Assembly (NCBI RefSeq): GCF_003345525.1
Contig: NZ_QQNH01000002.1
Span: 124,001 to 188,000 of the forward strand
Length of the DNA: 64,000 nucleotides
From: Pelagibacterium lacus
GTDB lineage: Bacteria > Pseudomonadota > Alphaproteobacteria > Rhizobiales > Devosiaceae
Direction of reading: 5' to 3'
In this document: positions 44,886 through 52,965 of the stretch, in pieces
Numbering within the stretch: the first letter of the stretch is position 1
Layout: every line of letters begins with the position of its first letter
The notes under the pieces: generated by a model
What the model saw: only the letters and a program-made list of their open reading frames with translations
Databases searched by the model: none
What the model was told of the DNA's origin: nothing
Translations under genes and position numbers: made by a program

Positions 44886-45261
44886 TGCCCAGCAATTCCC
44901 TTTCGTAGTCGATCAGCTTCCTGGCTGCCCTGAGAGCTTTGTAGAGATCGCCGGTTAATATCTCATTATTGATTGCGTCGACAAAGGGGAGGGTCGATGG
45001 CGCGGCCTTGATCACCTGGTTGATCAGCTCGAAATAGTCCTTGGAGATTTTCTCGACATCGCCTTCGACATACATGATCTGCACGGCGAGATAGACGGCC
45101 TTGGCGGGGGTGTCGGCGGTGCTGGGGGAGAGGATGTCCTTTTCGCGCAGGATCGGCGCCTGGCCCTCGATGAACAGCCGGGTGCGCTGATCGGAATTGG
45201 TGACGATGCAACTGCCGACCAGAAGCTTTTCTCCCGGCTTGAGCTCGACTTTCAGCGCCAT
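44833..45261 (-). CDS. flbT: Flagellin mRNA repressor FlbT
   Basis: FlbT is the post-transcriptional regulator that in Caulobacter binds flagellin mRNA leaders and blocks translation until the hook is finished. The 142-aa product begins MALKVELKPGEKLLVGSCIV. It continues with LFIEGQAPILREKDIL, AVYLAVQIMYVEG and ALRAARKLIDYERELLG. The start at 45261 is set by family similarity. The gene lies directly downstream of the flagellin terminator, in the same direction as the two flagellin genes it presumably controls. Confidence 0.94.
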   Translation of the reverse strand: MALKVELKPGEKLLVGSCIVTNSDQRTRLFIEGQAPILREKDILSPSTADTPAKAVYLAVQIMYVEGDVEKISKDYFELINQVIKAAPSTLPFVDAINNEILTGDLYKALRAARKLIDYERELLGNVQSGGTRIPEDGSANR

Positions 45262-45308
45262 GATTCTGTTCCTCCGACTTTCCCAGAATATGTCGGGTCT
45301 GGCCGCAA

Positions 45309-45338
45309 ATGAAAAGGGCGGCCCGAAGACCGCCCTTT
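45309..45338 (-). terminator. Terminator of flagellin 1
   Basis: AAAGGGCGGCC (45313-45323) pairs with GACCGCCCTTT (45328-45338) across a TTCG loop on the minus strand, followed by TTTTCATTT. It lies 23 bp after the flagellin stop. Confidence 0.9.
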
Positions 45339-45361
45339 CGTGATCGCTTGAAGCGGCTCGC

Positions 45362-46663
45362 TTAGAACAGACGCAGCACGGCCTGATCGGCCTGCGAAGC
45401 CATCGACAGGGCGGTCGAGGACAGCTGCTGACGGGTCTGCAGGGCGAGAAGGTTTGCGGCTTCCTTGTTGGTATCGGCCAGCACCAGATTGTCCGCACCC
45501 GTTTCGAGGGTGTTGATCATGTTGTTGGTGAAGTCCTTGCGGGCCTGCACGGTCGACAGGTTGGAGCCGAGGCTGGACGAGGTCTCGCGGAGGGTGCGCA
45601 GGGCGCCCGAGAGCTTTTCCAGGCGGCTTTCGGCTTCGGTCGCATCGAGCGAGGTCGCTGCCGTCAGGTCGAGACCCGAGGAGGTCGTGTCGATGCCGTT
45701 CAGCGTCATTTCCGACTTTGCCGTGCCGGTCTTCTCGTTGAAGGCAATCTTCAGGGTATTGCCGGACTTGAGAAGGTTGATGCCGTTATAGTCGGCATCG
45801 CCCGCGAGCTTGTCGATCTCGGAGAGAATGTCGTTGAACTGAGCGACCAGCTTGTCGTTATTGACCGAGCTGCCGGCGGCCGTGCTGGCAAGGGTGAGGA
45901 CGTCGGCATCACCTGCCGCAGCGCCGTCGGTAAACGTGCGGGTCACGTCGCCGGCCGTGATATTGGTCAGCCCAAGACCCGCGGCGGCATCGACTTCGGT
46001 CGAGGAGTCCGAAGCGTCGGCCGAGGACACGGAAACGCTGAGTTCTTTGTCCGAAGTGGTGGTCAGCTTGAACTTGCCGTTGTCGGTTACGGAAGCGCTG
46101 GCCACGCCCGAAGCATTGATCGCGCCCACCAGGTCCTTGACGGTCGACACAGGCGAGCCATCGGCATTGGTCGTGGTGCCCATGGTGAAGGTGAAGGTCT
46201 GATCGACCCCGTCCTTCGACGTGGTGACGGTCAGCGTGTCTCCGGTATCGAAACCGATGGCGCTCAGCGACTGGTTTTCCGCCTGAGCCTTGGAGGTGCC
46301 GCCGGTGCCGCTCGGAGTGATCAGGCCCGCGCCTTCGATCATCGTCGTCTGCGACTCGGCGTTCTGCAAGGCCTGGCGAGCGGTGGACTGGGCGCTTTCG
46401 ACCAGTTTGGTGATGGCCTTGATACCATTGTCGGCCGCTTCGATCGTCTTGATCGAATTGGACATGGAGTCCATCAGGTTGCTGAGTTCGGAGGCGCGTC
46501 CGTTCAGGGTCTGGGCAGTGAAGAAGTTGGTCGGGTTGTCAATGGCGGAGTTGACGCGCTTGCCGGTTGCGAGCCGGTTCTGCGTCGAGGCCATCATATC
46601 GGCAGTGCTCTGGAGAGAAAGCAGGTTCTGGCGGACGCCAGCCGAAAGCGTGATGTTGGACAT
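45362..46663 (-). CDS. Flagellin 1
   Basis: The product is a filament subunit of 433 aa. The N-terminal D0/D1 helix contains SAGVRQNLLSLQSTADMMAS and TQNRLATGKRVNSAIDNPTN. The C-terminal helix contains NMINTLETGADNLVLADTNK and ends LSMASQADQAVLRLF. These ends are highly conserved among alphaproteobacterial flagellins. The Thr/Ser/Asp-rich centre (about 130-300) is the variable surface domain. AAGGGA precedes the ATG. A second flagellin gene lies 174 bp upstream on the same strand. Confidence 0.96.
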   Translation of the reverse strand: MSNITLSAGVRQNLLSLQSTADMMASTQNRLATGKRVNSAIDNPTNFFTAQTLNGRASELSNLMDSMSNSIKTIEAADNGIKAITKLVESAQSTARQALQNAESQTTMIEGAGLITPSGTGGTSKAQAENQSLSAIGFDTGDTLTVTTSKDGVDQTFTFTMGTTTNADGSPVSTVKDLVGAINASGVASASVTDNGKFKLTTTSDKELSVSVSSADASDSSTEVDAAAGLGLTNITAGDVTRTFTDGAAAGDADVLTLASTAAGSSVNNDKLVAQFNDILSEIDKLAGDADYNGINLLKSGNTLKIAFNEKTGTAKSEMTLNGIDTTSSGLDLTAATSLDATEAESRLEKLSGALRTLRETSSSLGSNLSTVQARKDFTNNMINTLETGADNLVLADTNKEAANLLALQTRQQLSSTALSMASQADQAVLRLF

Positions 46664-46782
46664 CTATATCCCTTTCTAGGATCATAATTTCAGCGCCTCT
46701 TCCTGAGGCGGCCGATGCGACACTGCGGCGATATCCTCTAAAGTTTGGTTAAATGGATCGTTCGCATCAATGCCAGCGCAAC

Positions 46783-46809
46783 AAAAAAAGGCGGGCCGGG
46801 CCCGCCTTT
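46783..46809 (-). terminator. Terminator of flagellin 2
   Basis: AAAGGCGGGC (46787-46796) and GCCCGCCTTT (46800-46809) form a 10-bp stem with a 3-nt loop. On the minus strand it is followed by a long T-run. The rest of the gap to 46664 must carry the promoter of flagellin 1. Confidence 0.92.
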
Positions 46810-46837
46810 GATCAATCGCCTTGCAAGCTGCTCACGA

Positions 46838-48340
46838 TCAGCCGAACAGCCGGAGAACCGCCTGGTCGGCCTGGCTGGCAAGGGACAGCGCGGTCTGGGA
46901 CAATTGCTGGCGCGTCTGCAGGGCCAGCATGTTGGCGCCTTCCTCATTGGTGTCGGCGAGGGTGAGATTGGCGGCGCCGGTCTGCAGCGTGTTGATCATC
47001 TCCTTGGTGAAGTTCTCGCGGTTCTTGACCACGGAGAGGTTCGAGCCGAGCTGGGAGGCGCGGCTGCGGAGCTGGTCGAGGCTGCCCTTGAGCTTGTCGA
47101 GAACCGCATTGATGCTGGAATTTGAATCGAAGGCATTGTCGTCCAGCCGGCTGAGGCCGAGCCCAACATGGTCGAGGGTGGTGCCTTCGATATTGAGCTT
47201 GCTGGTGCCTTCCTCGTTGAACAGGACCTCGAGGTGCTGCCCGAACAAAAGGTTGATGCCGTTATAGCTCGCATCCTTGGCCAGTTGGTCGAGCTGGTCG
47301 AGCACGCCGTTGAACTGCGTCACATAGCCCTTGCGCTGGCTGTCCCCGCCCGGGACGACCTTTTCCCCATGCCGGAGGCCGAAGAAATCGACGTTGTCGC
47401 TGTCCACGTCGATGGGATCGGAGGTGGTGTTGAGGATTTCGAAGGCATCGCCGTTCTTGGTGCTGATCTCGATCTTGTCGCCGACCAGCTTGGCGCTGAC
47501 ATTGTCGAGCTGTTCGGTCAGCGCCTTTGCCAGTTCGGCCTTGGTCGATACCTCGTTGGGGCCGTTGCCGAACCGGATGCTTCTCGTGATGCCGCCGGCG
47601 TGGATATCGAGCGTCTTGTTCCAGACCTGGCTATCCCGCAGGTCGGGATTGGTCGGCTCATAGGTGCGGGTCGCGGTTGGGGCGCTTGAGTTGAGGTAGT
47701 TCGATGCGATCGGACCGGAGACGGTGAACGGCTTGTCATTGATGAGGCCGTCGAGTTGCAGATAGTCGCTGTAATATGAGGACGAGACGCTCGCGCGCAC
47801 GCTGATGTTGCGGTCGCGCAGGAGGTCGTTGAGCTGATCGAGCGTATTGAACTGGTTGGCGGCGGCGCTGGCGGGCTGGCCGGCGCGATAGGTGAAGGTC
47901 TCGTTGTTGATGACGATGGTGCTCTCGGTGCCGCCGAACGGCAGGGCCTGGGAGCCTAGGGGATAGCCGCCGGTGACGCGGGCCGGAATGTCGTCGGCGA
48001 TCGAGAGCGTGCCAGTCACCTTGGTGACCGGGGGCGCCGATTGCAGGGCCTGCCGCGCGCTCGATTGCGCCGATTCGATGAGGTCGGTGATGGCCTTGAT
48101 GCCGTTGTCGGCCATGGTCAGGGTCTGGACGGCGTTGCTGATGGAATCGAGCAGGTAGTTGAGATCCGCCGCCCGGGCATTGAGCGCCTCGGAGGTGAAG
48201 AAATTGGTCGGGTTGTCGAGCGCGGAATTGACCTTCTTGCCGGTCGCCAGACGTTCCTGAGTGATGTCCATCAGTTTGGCGGTGTTCTGCAGGTGCAGAA
48301 GGTTGGAACGCACTGCCTTGGAAAGCGTCACGTCAGACAT
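46838..48340 (-). CDS. Flagellin 2
   Basis: The product is a second filament subunit, 500 aa. Its ends parallel flagellin 1 (KAVRSNLLHLQNTAKLMDI, TQERLATGKKVNSALDNPTN and, at the C-terminus, LSLASQADQAVLRLFG). The central domain (about 105-370) is longer and unrelated in sequence, with VTGGYPLGSQALPFGG. It is separately terminated. Several flagellins per filament are usual in Hyphomicrobiales; which is the major one cannot be told. Confidence 0.95.
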   Translation of the reverse strand: MSDVTLSKAVRSNLLHLQNTAKLMDITQERLATGKKVNSALDNPTNFFTSEALNARAADLNYLLDSISNAVQTLTMADNGIKAITDLIESAQSSARQALQSAPPVTKVTGTLSIADDIPARVTGGYPLGSQALPFGGTESTIVINNETFTYRAGQPASAAANQFNTLDQLNDLLRDRNISVRASVSSSYYSDYLQLDGLINDKPFTVSGPIASNYLNSSAPTATRTYEPTNPDLRDSQVWNKTLDIHAGGITRSIRFGNGPNEVSTKAELAKALTEQLDNVSAKLVGDKIEISTKNGDAFEILNTTSDPIDVDSDNVDFFGLRHGEKVVPGGDSQRKGYVTQFNGVLDQLDQLAKDASYNGINLLFGQHLEVLFNEEGTSKLNIEGTTLDHVGLGLSRLDDNAFDSNSSINAVLDKLKGSLDQLRSRASQLGSNLSVVKNRENFTKEMINTLQTGAANLTLADTNEEGANMLALQTRQQLSQTALSLASQADQAVLRLFG

Positions 48341-48476
48341 AGCTCAGAACCCCCGTTCCGAAATCGCGTTTGAAGAATCACCCCATTAGGAGCGCGTTAA
48401 CCATAGAATGGGAGAGCAGGTGCTACCGAATGGTTAACGAATCCTCATCGCGGGGCGGGAAATTAACGATTGCGAC

Positions 48477-48827
48477 TCAGACGGAGCGGTCGCGGAGGAC
48501 GAGGGTGGATTGCGGCGGCGTCCAGCCCGAAAGATGCTCCCGCGAGGCTAAGGAAGCGGCGTTCTGCTCAGGGGGCAGGTTGGCGGAAATCAGGCTGGCC
48601 TCGAGGAGGGTCGACGGCGCGACGGGCGGCGCAAGCCCTTTGAGGGTAACGTCATTTTCTGGTTCGGGCGGGTTTTGATGCGGCGTGAAGGGGGTGTCGG
48701 CATCGAGCCTGGCACTGGCTGTATCGCTAATGCGCGCGCGCCGTGACGCGCCCGGCCGGCGCACGGAGCGGGTGGTGGAAGCAGCCACCCCCAGGGGGCC
48801 CTGCTGCAAGGTGACGAGGCCGGTCAC
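48477..48827 (-). CDS. Hypothetical protein between flagellin and flgN-like genes
   Basis: This is a possible 116-aa protein starting with GTG at 48827. It is rich in Pro, Ala, Ser and Arg and probably disordered, with no recognised domain (DVTLKGLAPPVAPSTLLEAS near the middle). No good ribosome-binding site is seen. In its favour are the flagellar context and a doubled GGCA-N5-TGCC site 25-53 bp upstream. It may be real or a chance open frame. The 136-bp gap to flagellin 2 (48341-48476) shows nothing definite. Confidence 0.4.
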   Translation of the reverse strand: MTGLVTLQQGPLGVAASTTRSVRRPGASRRARISDTASARLDADTPFTPHQNPPEPENDVTLKGLAPPVAPSTLLEASLISANLPPEQNAASLASREHLSGWTPPQSTLVLRDRSV

Positions 48828-48851
48828 GCGTTAACCATTCCCTCAGGCTCG

Positions 48852-48880
48852 CGGCAAAATCTGCCGGGCATAATGTGCCG
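48852..48880. promoter_or_regulatory. Two abutting GGCA-N5-TGCC palindromes
   Basis: CGGCA-AAATC-TGCCG (48852-48866) and GGGCA-TAATG-TGCCG (48866-48880) share one base. Their centres are 14 bp apart. The sites lie between the flgN-like gene and the hypothetical gene. No sigma-54 promoter was found close by. Confidence 0.5.
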
Positions 48881-48939
48881 GAGGGGTGGCGAGCGCGTTA
48901 GGCGCGGCGTCTCATTTTGATTTAAATCGTCCGCTCCGG

Positions 48940-49407
48940 TCAGAGGGCACGGTTGATGGACAGGCCCTGGATGGTTTCGCTCTGGGCCCGCTGCGCGGTG
49001 CCAGGCGCGCCATAGGTCTTTGGCGCGGTGGTGGCGCCCACCGATCGCGCCACATCGGTCAGCACCGCTTCGGTGAGCGAGCGGGCGGTGGCGAGGACGC
49101 GCAGGTTCTCGGCCATTTGCGTGGCGAGCGATTCATGGCGGCGGCGCAGGGCTTCGACGCGCTCGGGCGCTTCGGCCTTCAACCGCGCGGAAACGCGCTG
49201 AACGGCGCGGGCCAGCCCGACATAGTCCTGGGCGAGCTGGGTCTTTTCGGCGGTGAGGGCGGTGGCCTCGCGCATATGGCCGGCGCGCAGGAAGGTGGTT
49301 TCGCGGTTCATCACCTCGACCAGGGCGGCGAGGGCGGTTTCGGCGCGGGCGCACAGGGTTTCGGAATCGAGGCTTTCGAGTGCGGCCAGACGGTCAGCGG
49401 CGGTCAT
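48940..49407 (-). CDS. FlgN-like flagellar chaperone (predicted)
   Basis: The product is a 155-aa, mostly helical protein with long amphipathic segments (AETALAALVEVMNRETTFLR and RVEALRRRHESLATQMAENL). Its size and position after the rod-binding gene fit the FlgN-like/FlbY group, which chaperones hook-associated proteins. The ATG overlaps the stop of the rod-binding gene by four bases, so it is the last gene of the flgI operon. The assignment rests on context and shape more than on motifs. Confidence 0.6.
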   Translation of the reverse strand: MTAADRLAALESLDSETLCARAETALAALVEVMNRETTFLRAGHMREATALTAEKTQLAQDYVGLARAVQRVSARLKAEAPERVEALRRRHESLATQMAENLRVLATARSLTEAVLTDVARSVGATTAPKTYGAPGTAQRAQSETIQGLSINRAL

Positions 49408-49739
49408 CGGGAATAGGCTCCAATCGCGTTGAGGTCGGCCGTGCTGGTCGCCGCGGCCTGGGCTTCGATGAGATGGGCGACCATCTGGTCGGCGATGCCG
49501 ATGCCGCCGGCGCGGGCCATCTCGCTGGAATATTGCTCGGCCATCATGCCGCGCCAGGTCTCTTCGGCGTAACCGCCGCCAAACCCGTTCTCGGAGTCCG
49601 TTTCGAGGCTCTTGAACATTTCCGAGACCAGGGTGTTGAGGAAGATGCCTTCGAGCTCGACGGCCTGCTCGCGCAGGCGCTCGGCAGCCGAGGCGGCGTT
49701 GGGCAGGGTGGCGAAGCCCGGGGCGATGGCGATGGTCAT
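49404..49739 (-). CDS. flgJ: Rod-binding protein, FlgJ N-terminal type
   Basis: The product is a 111-aa single-domain version of FlgJ (called CheL in some alphaproteobacteria), lacking the muramidase half. The core motif is AVELEGIFLNTLVSEMFKSL followed by GGYAEETWRGMMAEQYSSEMA. It promotes rod assembly at the peptidoglycan layer. Its ATG shares one base with the flgI stop (TGATG) and its stop overlaps the next gene, showing tight coupling. Confidence 0.88.
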   Translation of the reverse strand: MTIAIAPGFATLPNAASAAERLREQAVELEGIFLNTLVSEMFKSLETDSENGFGGGYAEETWRGMMAEQYSSEMARAGGIGIADQMVAHLIEAQAAATSTADLNAIGAYSR

Positions 49740-50860
49740 CAGATCACCTCGATTTCGGCCTGGAGCGCGCCCGAGGCCTTGATGGTCTGGAGAATAGCGA
49801 TCAGGTCGCGCGGGGAGATGCCCAGGGCATTGAGGCCGTCGACCAGTTCCTGCAGGGAAATGGATTCGGGCACCACGGCGAGATGGGTTCCATCCTCGGC
49901 GACGTCGATCTGGGTGCGCGGCTCGATGGCGGTCTGGCCTTGCGAAAAGGGCGCGGGCTGCACCACCTGCGGATTCTCGGCGATTGAAATGGTGAGATTG
50001 GCGTGGGCGATGGCGAGGCTGGAAACCCGGACATCGCGGCCGATGACGATGATGCCGGAATTCTCGTTGATGACGATGCGGGCCACCTGGTCGGTCTGCA
50101 CGACGAGCTGTTCGATGTCGGTCAGGAGGTCGACGATATTGCCGTTGAAATGGTTGGGCAGGGTGAGCCTGACATTGGCCGGATCGGTCGGGACGGCCAC
50201 GGGGAGCCCGATCAGGTCGTTGATGGCGAGAGCGATGCGGCGCGAGGTGGTGAGATCGGGGTTGCGCAGCGAGAGCCGGACCGAGTGCTCGGCGGCGAGC
50301 GAGAAGCCGATCTCCCGCTCGACGAGGCCGCCCGAGGAGACCTTGCCGGTGGTCGGGACGCCGGACACGAAGCTGGCGGCATCGCCCTGGACGGAAAAGC
50401 CATTGGCCGAAACGGCGCCCTGGGCGATGGCATAGGCCTCGCCATCGGCGCCCAGCAGCGGGGTGACCAGCAGCGTGCCGCCCTGCAGGCTGGTGGCGTC
50501 GCCGAGGGCAGACACCGTCACGTCGATACGGGTGCCCTGGGTGGAGAAGGGCGGCAGGTTGGCGGTGACCATCACGGCGGCGACATTGGCCGTGCGCAGG
50601 TTTTCCCCGCGCGTATTGACCCCCATGCGTTCGAGCATGGCGGTGAGCGACTGGCGGGTGAAGGGGGTATTGTTGAGCCCGTCCCCGGTGCCGTTGAGGC
50701 CGACCACGAGGCCGTAGCCGACCAGCTGGTTGTCGCGAATGCCCTCGATATCGACGATATCCTTGATGCGGGCGGGCGCTGCCGTGGCCGCCATGGGCGC
50801 CGCGGCCACGGCGAGGGCCGTGACGAGCGCGAGGGCGGTTCGGAACAGGCGGTTGGTCAT
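49739..50860 (-). CDS. flgI: Flagellar P-ring protein FlgI
   Basis: FlgI is the periplasmic P-ring subunit around the flagellar rod. The 373-aa precursor has a Sec signal peptide (LALVTALAVAAAPMAATAAP). It is followed by the family start ARIKDIVDIEGIRDNQLVGY, GLVVGLNGTGDGLNNTPFT, and a C-terminal ELVDGLNALGISPRDLIAIL. The start at 50860 was chosen for the signal peptide. A sigma-54-like promoter and two palindromic sites lie upstream. Confidence 0.95.
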   Translation of the reverse strand: MTNRLFRTALALVTALAVAAAPMAATAAPARIKDIVDIEGIRDNQLVGYGLVVGLNGTGDGLNNTPFTRQSLTAMLERMGVNTRGENLRTANVAAVMVTANLPPFSTQGTRIDVTVSALGDATSLQGGTLLVTPLLGADGEAYAIAQGAVSANGFSVQGDAASFVSGVPTTGKVSSGGLVEREIGFSLAAEHSVRLSLRNPDLTTSRRIALAINDLIGLPVAVPTDPANVRLTLPNHFNGNIVDLLTDIEQLVVQTDQVARIVINENSGIIVIGRDVRVSSLAIAHANLTISIAENPQVVQPAPFSQGQTAIEPRTQIDVAEDGTHLAVVPESISLQELVDGLNALGISPRDLIAILQTIKASGALQAEIEVI

Positions 50861-50931
50861 TGCGGCGATTCCCCGGTTTTTCTTCTGGCTGGCCGTCCCC
50901 ACGGCACGGGCCCGATTGTCGGTCCCCATAA

Positions 50932-50947
50932 AGCGAATGCCGTGCCA
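50932..50947 (-). promoter_or_regulatory. Sigma-54-type promoter of the flgI operon
   Basis: On the minus strand this reads TGGCACGGCATTCGCT, which fits TGGCAC-N5-TTGC with one core mismatch and the correct GG-N10-GC spacing. Transcription would start near 50921, about 60 bp before flgI. The GGCA-N5-TGCC sites lie about 90-145 bp upstream. Confidence 0.6.
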
Positions 50948-51034
50948 AGTGCGGGGCAGTGACATCAATCCATTGAAATATAAAGAAATTTATCCGCCCA
51001 ATATGCGGGCAGGCGTGGGTGGCACAGGGGTGCT

Positions 51035-51091
51035 GGGCAGGATTTGCCGCATGGTTAAGGCAATATTAACGGCTATGGGCAAAATCTGCCG
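51035..51091. promoter_or_regulatory. Pair of GGCA-N5-TGCC palindromes between flgI and fliX
   Basis: GGGCA-GGATT-TGCCG (51035-51049) and GGGCA-AAATC-TGCCG (51077-51091) are 42 bp apart, about four helical turns. They lie in the 263-bp divergent gap 50861-51123. The second ends 32 bp before the fliX ATG, so it might also repress or activate fliX. Confidence 0.6.
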
Positions 51092-51123
51092 CGTCGGGTT
51101 TTGCCAAGATGGAGTCGAACCGC

Positions 51124-51546
51124 ATGCGGATCGATGGAACGGGGCGCATTCATTCAACCAATCGCCAGGCCGGGCCGGCGCGGGCGGGGGCGGGGGGCGA
51201 GGCCTTCCGGCCCGAGGCCGAGCGGATGGCGGTGCGATCGCATGCGGCGGGGGCGAGCGTCGCCGCCGCGGGGATCGACGCGCTGCTGGCGCTGCAGGCG
51301 GTGGACGATGCGACCACGGGCCGGCGCAAGGCGGTGCGGCGCGGCAATCAATTGCTCGACGCGCTCGAGGACATGCAGACCGACCTGTTGCTGGGCCGGG
51401 TGGGCGAGGGGCGGCTCAACCGCGCCGTGGCGCTGCTGCGGCAGGCCAAGACGGCCACCGAGCCGGGCCTTGATGCGCTCCTCGCCGACATAGAATTGCG
51501 GGTCCGGGTGGAACTGGCCAAGCTCGGGCAGTATCCGGCGCTGTGA
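51124..51546 (+). CDS. fliX: Flagellar assembly regulator FliX
   Basis: In Caulobacter FliX couples early flagellar assembly to FlbD, the sigma-54 activator of later genes. The 140-aa product has a Gly/Ala-rich N-terminus. The family core follows: GIDALLALQAVDDATTGRRK, AVRRGNQLLDALEDMQTDLL, and the C-terminal LADIELRVRVELAKLGQ. The ATG at 51124 has GGAG eight bases upstream and is preferred to the ATG at 51109. flbD itself is not in the window. Confidence 0.9.
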   Translation: MRIDGTGRIHSTNRQAGPARAGAGGEAFRPEAERMAVRSHAAGASVAAAGIDALLALQAVDDATTGRRKAVRRGNQLLDALEDMQTDLLLGRVGEGRLNRAVALLRQAKTATEPGLDALLADIELRVRVELAKLGQYPAL

Positions 51547-51662
51547 CCGGAACCGGATGCTCATCACGGCGATGTTAGCGGGCCGGGCAGTTTTGAATTG
51601 CCCCGGCGGCGCTCGGCCACTATACAGGCGGCGATTTGGGTTCCAGGGGAGTGAGTCTGTCG

Positions 51663-52082
51663 ATGTCGGTTGCCACCCTTGCCGATGACTATCGTCCGTC
51701 CGAGGACGAGGAATTCATGAATGCCCGCCAGCGGGAGTATTTCCGCAAGAAGCTCAACGCATGGAAAGAGGAAATCCTGCGCGAGAGCCGGGGGACGCTC
51801 GAAAATCTTCAGGAAGAGAGCACCAACCATCCCGACATGGCCGACCGGGCCTCGTCGGAGAGCGACCGGGCGCTGGAACTGCGCACCCGCGACCGCCAGC
51901 GCAAGCTGATCTCCAAGATCGATGCGGCGCTGAAGCGGATCGACGATGGGTCCTACGGGTTCTGCGAAGAGACCGGCGAGCCGATCGGGCTGGCCCGGCT
52001 CGATGCCCGTCCCATCGCCACGCTGAGTCTCGAGGCGCAGGAAATGCACGAGCGCCGCGAAAAGGTCTATCGCGACGATTGA
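51663..52082 (+). CDS. dksA: DksA/TraR family RNA polymerase regulator
   Basis: DksA binds RNA polymerase with ppGpp in the stringent response. The 139-aa product has the coiled-coil core (NARQREYFRKKLNAWKEEIL, and STNHPDMADRASSESDRALE with the tip acidic residues). The C-terminal segment DDGSYGFCEETGEPIGLARL contains only one of the four zinc cysteines, so this is a zinc-independent form, as is usual in alphaproteobacteria. It follows fliX by 116 bp and ends in a strong terminator. Confidence 0.93.
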   Translation: MSVATLADDYRPSEDEEFMNARQREYFRKKLNAWKEEILRESRGTLENLQEESTNHPDMADRASSESDRALELRTRDRQRKLISKIDAALKRIDDGSYGFCEETGEPIGLARLDARPIATLSLEAQEMHERREKVYRDD

Positions 52083-52112
52083 TCGCCAGGCCATCCGGCT
52101 GAACATTGAAAG

Positions 52113-52145
52113 GCCCCGCCGGCGATGTCGGCGGGGCTTTTTTAT
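52113..52145 (+). terminator. Terminator of dksA
   Basis: GCCCCGCCG (52113-52121), a 7-nt loop and CGGCGGGGC (52129-52137) are followed by TTTTTTATTT. Confidence 0.92.
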
Positions 52146-52163
52146 TTGGCCTTAAGCCGTCAA

Positions 52164-52194
52164 GGAAAAAGGCCCGCTCCGGGGAGCGGGCCTT
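52164..52194 (-). terminator. Terminator of terC
   Basis: AAGGCCCGCTCC (52169-52180) and GGAGCGGGCCTT (52183-52194) form a 12-bp stem. On the minus strand it is followed by TTTCC. It ends five bases beyond the TerC stop. Confidence 0.85.
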
Positions 52195-52199
52195 CGCCG

Positions 52200-52862
52200 T
52201 TACAGGAATGGCAGGTGTGGCAGGTCTATGAAATCGGCGGCGCCTTCATAGAACATGCGGATCGCGACATAGAGGATAAGCACGAGGCCCACCCAGGCGA
52301 TCCAGCGGAAACGGTGCAGCAGGCGGGCGATATAGGTCGCCGCGACGCCCATGAGCACGACCGACAGCGCCAGCCCGAAGATCAGGGCTTCCACGTGGTG
52401 CTGGGCGGCGCCGGCCACCGCAAGCACGTTGTCGAGCGACATCGAGACGTCGGCGATGATGATCTGGATGACCGCCTGACGCAGGGTCTTGCGCGGGGCC
52501 TTGCCCGAAACCGTGCCATCGGCATTGAGGTCGCTGTCGGTCAGCGCCTCGGTGGCCTCGATCTCCTCGGCCTCGGTGACCGTCAGCTCGCGGTACATCT
52601 TCCAGCAGACCCAGAGCAGCAGCAAGCCGCCGGCGATAAGGAGGCCGCCACCGAGCGAAAGCAACTGGGTGGTGACGAGGGCGAAGCCGATGCGCATCAC
52701 CGTGGCGGCGATAATGCCGATGAGAATGGCGCGTCGGCGCAGGTCAGAGGGCAGACCGGCAGCGGCCAGGCCAATGACGACAGCGTTGTCCCCCGCCAGG
52801 ACCAGGTCGATCATGATGACCTGCGCGAGGGAGGAGAGGAAACTGGGATCGATCCCGAACAT
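52200..52862 (-). CDS. TerC family membrane protein (YjbE type)
   Basis: The product is a 220-aa integral membrane protein. The TerC signatures are the paired acidic motifs IDLVLAGDNAVVIGLAAAGL and IADVSMSLDNVLAVAGAA, within about six to seven hydrophobic helices. Members transport or handle metal ions such as manganese and influence tellurite resistance; the ion here is unknown. A polar loop of about 35 residues (VTEAEEIEATEALTDSDLNA) separates the halves. The start at 52862 follows family length. Confidence 0.9.
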   Translation of the reverse strand: MFGIDPSFLSSLAQVIMIDLVLAGDNAVVIGLAAAGLPSDLRRRAILIGIIAATVMRIGFALVTTQLLSLGGGLLIAGGLLLLWVCWKMYRELTVTEAEEIEATEALTDSDLNADGTVSGKAPRKTLRQAVIQIIIADVSMSLDNVLAVAGAAQHHVEALIFGLALSVVLMGVAATYIARLLHRFRWIAWVGLVLILYVAIRMFYEGAADFIDLPHLPFL

Positions 52863-52899
52863 GGACAACTCTTGGGAAAGTAACGAGGCAGGAAATAGG

Positions 52900-52925
52900 G
52901 GGTATAATGAGTCTGCTCTATACCC
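52900..52925. promoter_or_regulatory. Inverted repeat in the terC leader
   Basis: GGGTATA (52900-52906) and TATACCC (52919-52925) enclose GAG/CTC arms around TCTG. The element lies 38-63 bases upstream of the terC start and contains -10-like sequences on both strands. It may be an operator or leader hairpin. Confidence 0.4.
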
Positions 52926-52965
52926 ATTAGTCCGGACCTGCAAATGGATACCGCGCCTTTCCGGA

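Noticed and set aside
48341-48476. Sigma-54 promoter for flagellin 2
   Set aside because: The best minus-strand candidate has GG and GC only eight bases apart; no acceptable -24/-12 pair was seen.
51020-51034. TGGCACAGGGGTGCT as a sigma-54 promoter for fliX
   Set aside because: The -24 half is perfect but GG and GC are nine rather than ten bases apart, a spacing sigma-54 does not normally accept.
51949-51984. Loss of zinc cysteines in DksA
   Set aside because: Only one Cys remains in the zinc-finger region, but zinc-free DksA is usual in alphaproteobacteria, so it is noted in the gene entry and not as a discovery.
52863-52965. yybP-ykoY manganese riboswitch before terC
   Set aside because: The location suggested it, but the conserved paired loops of that aptamer were not recognised; only a simple hairpin is present.
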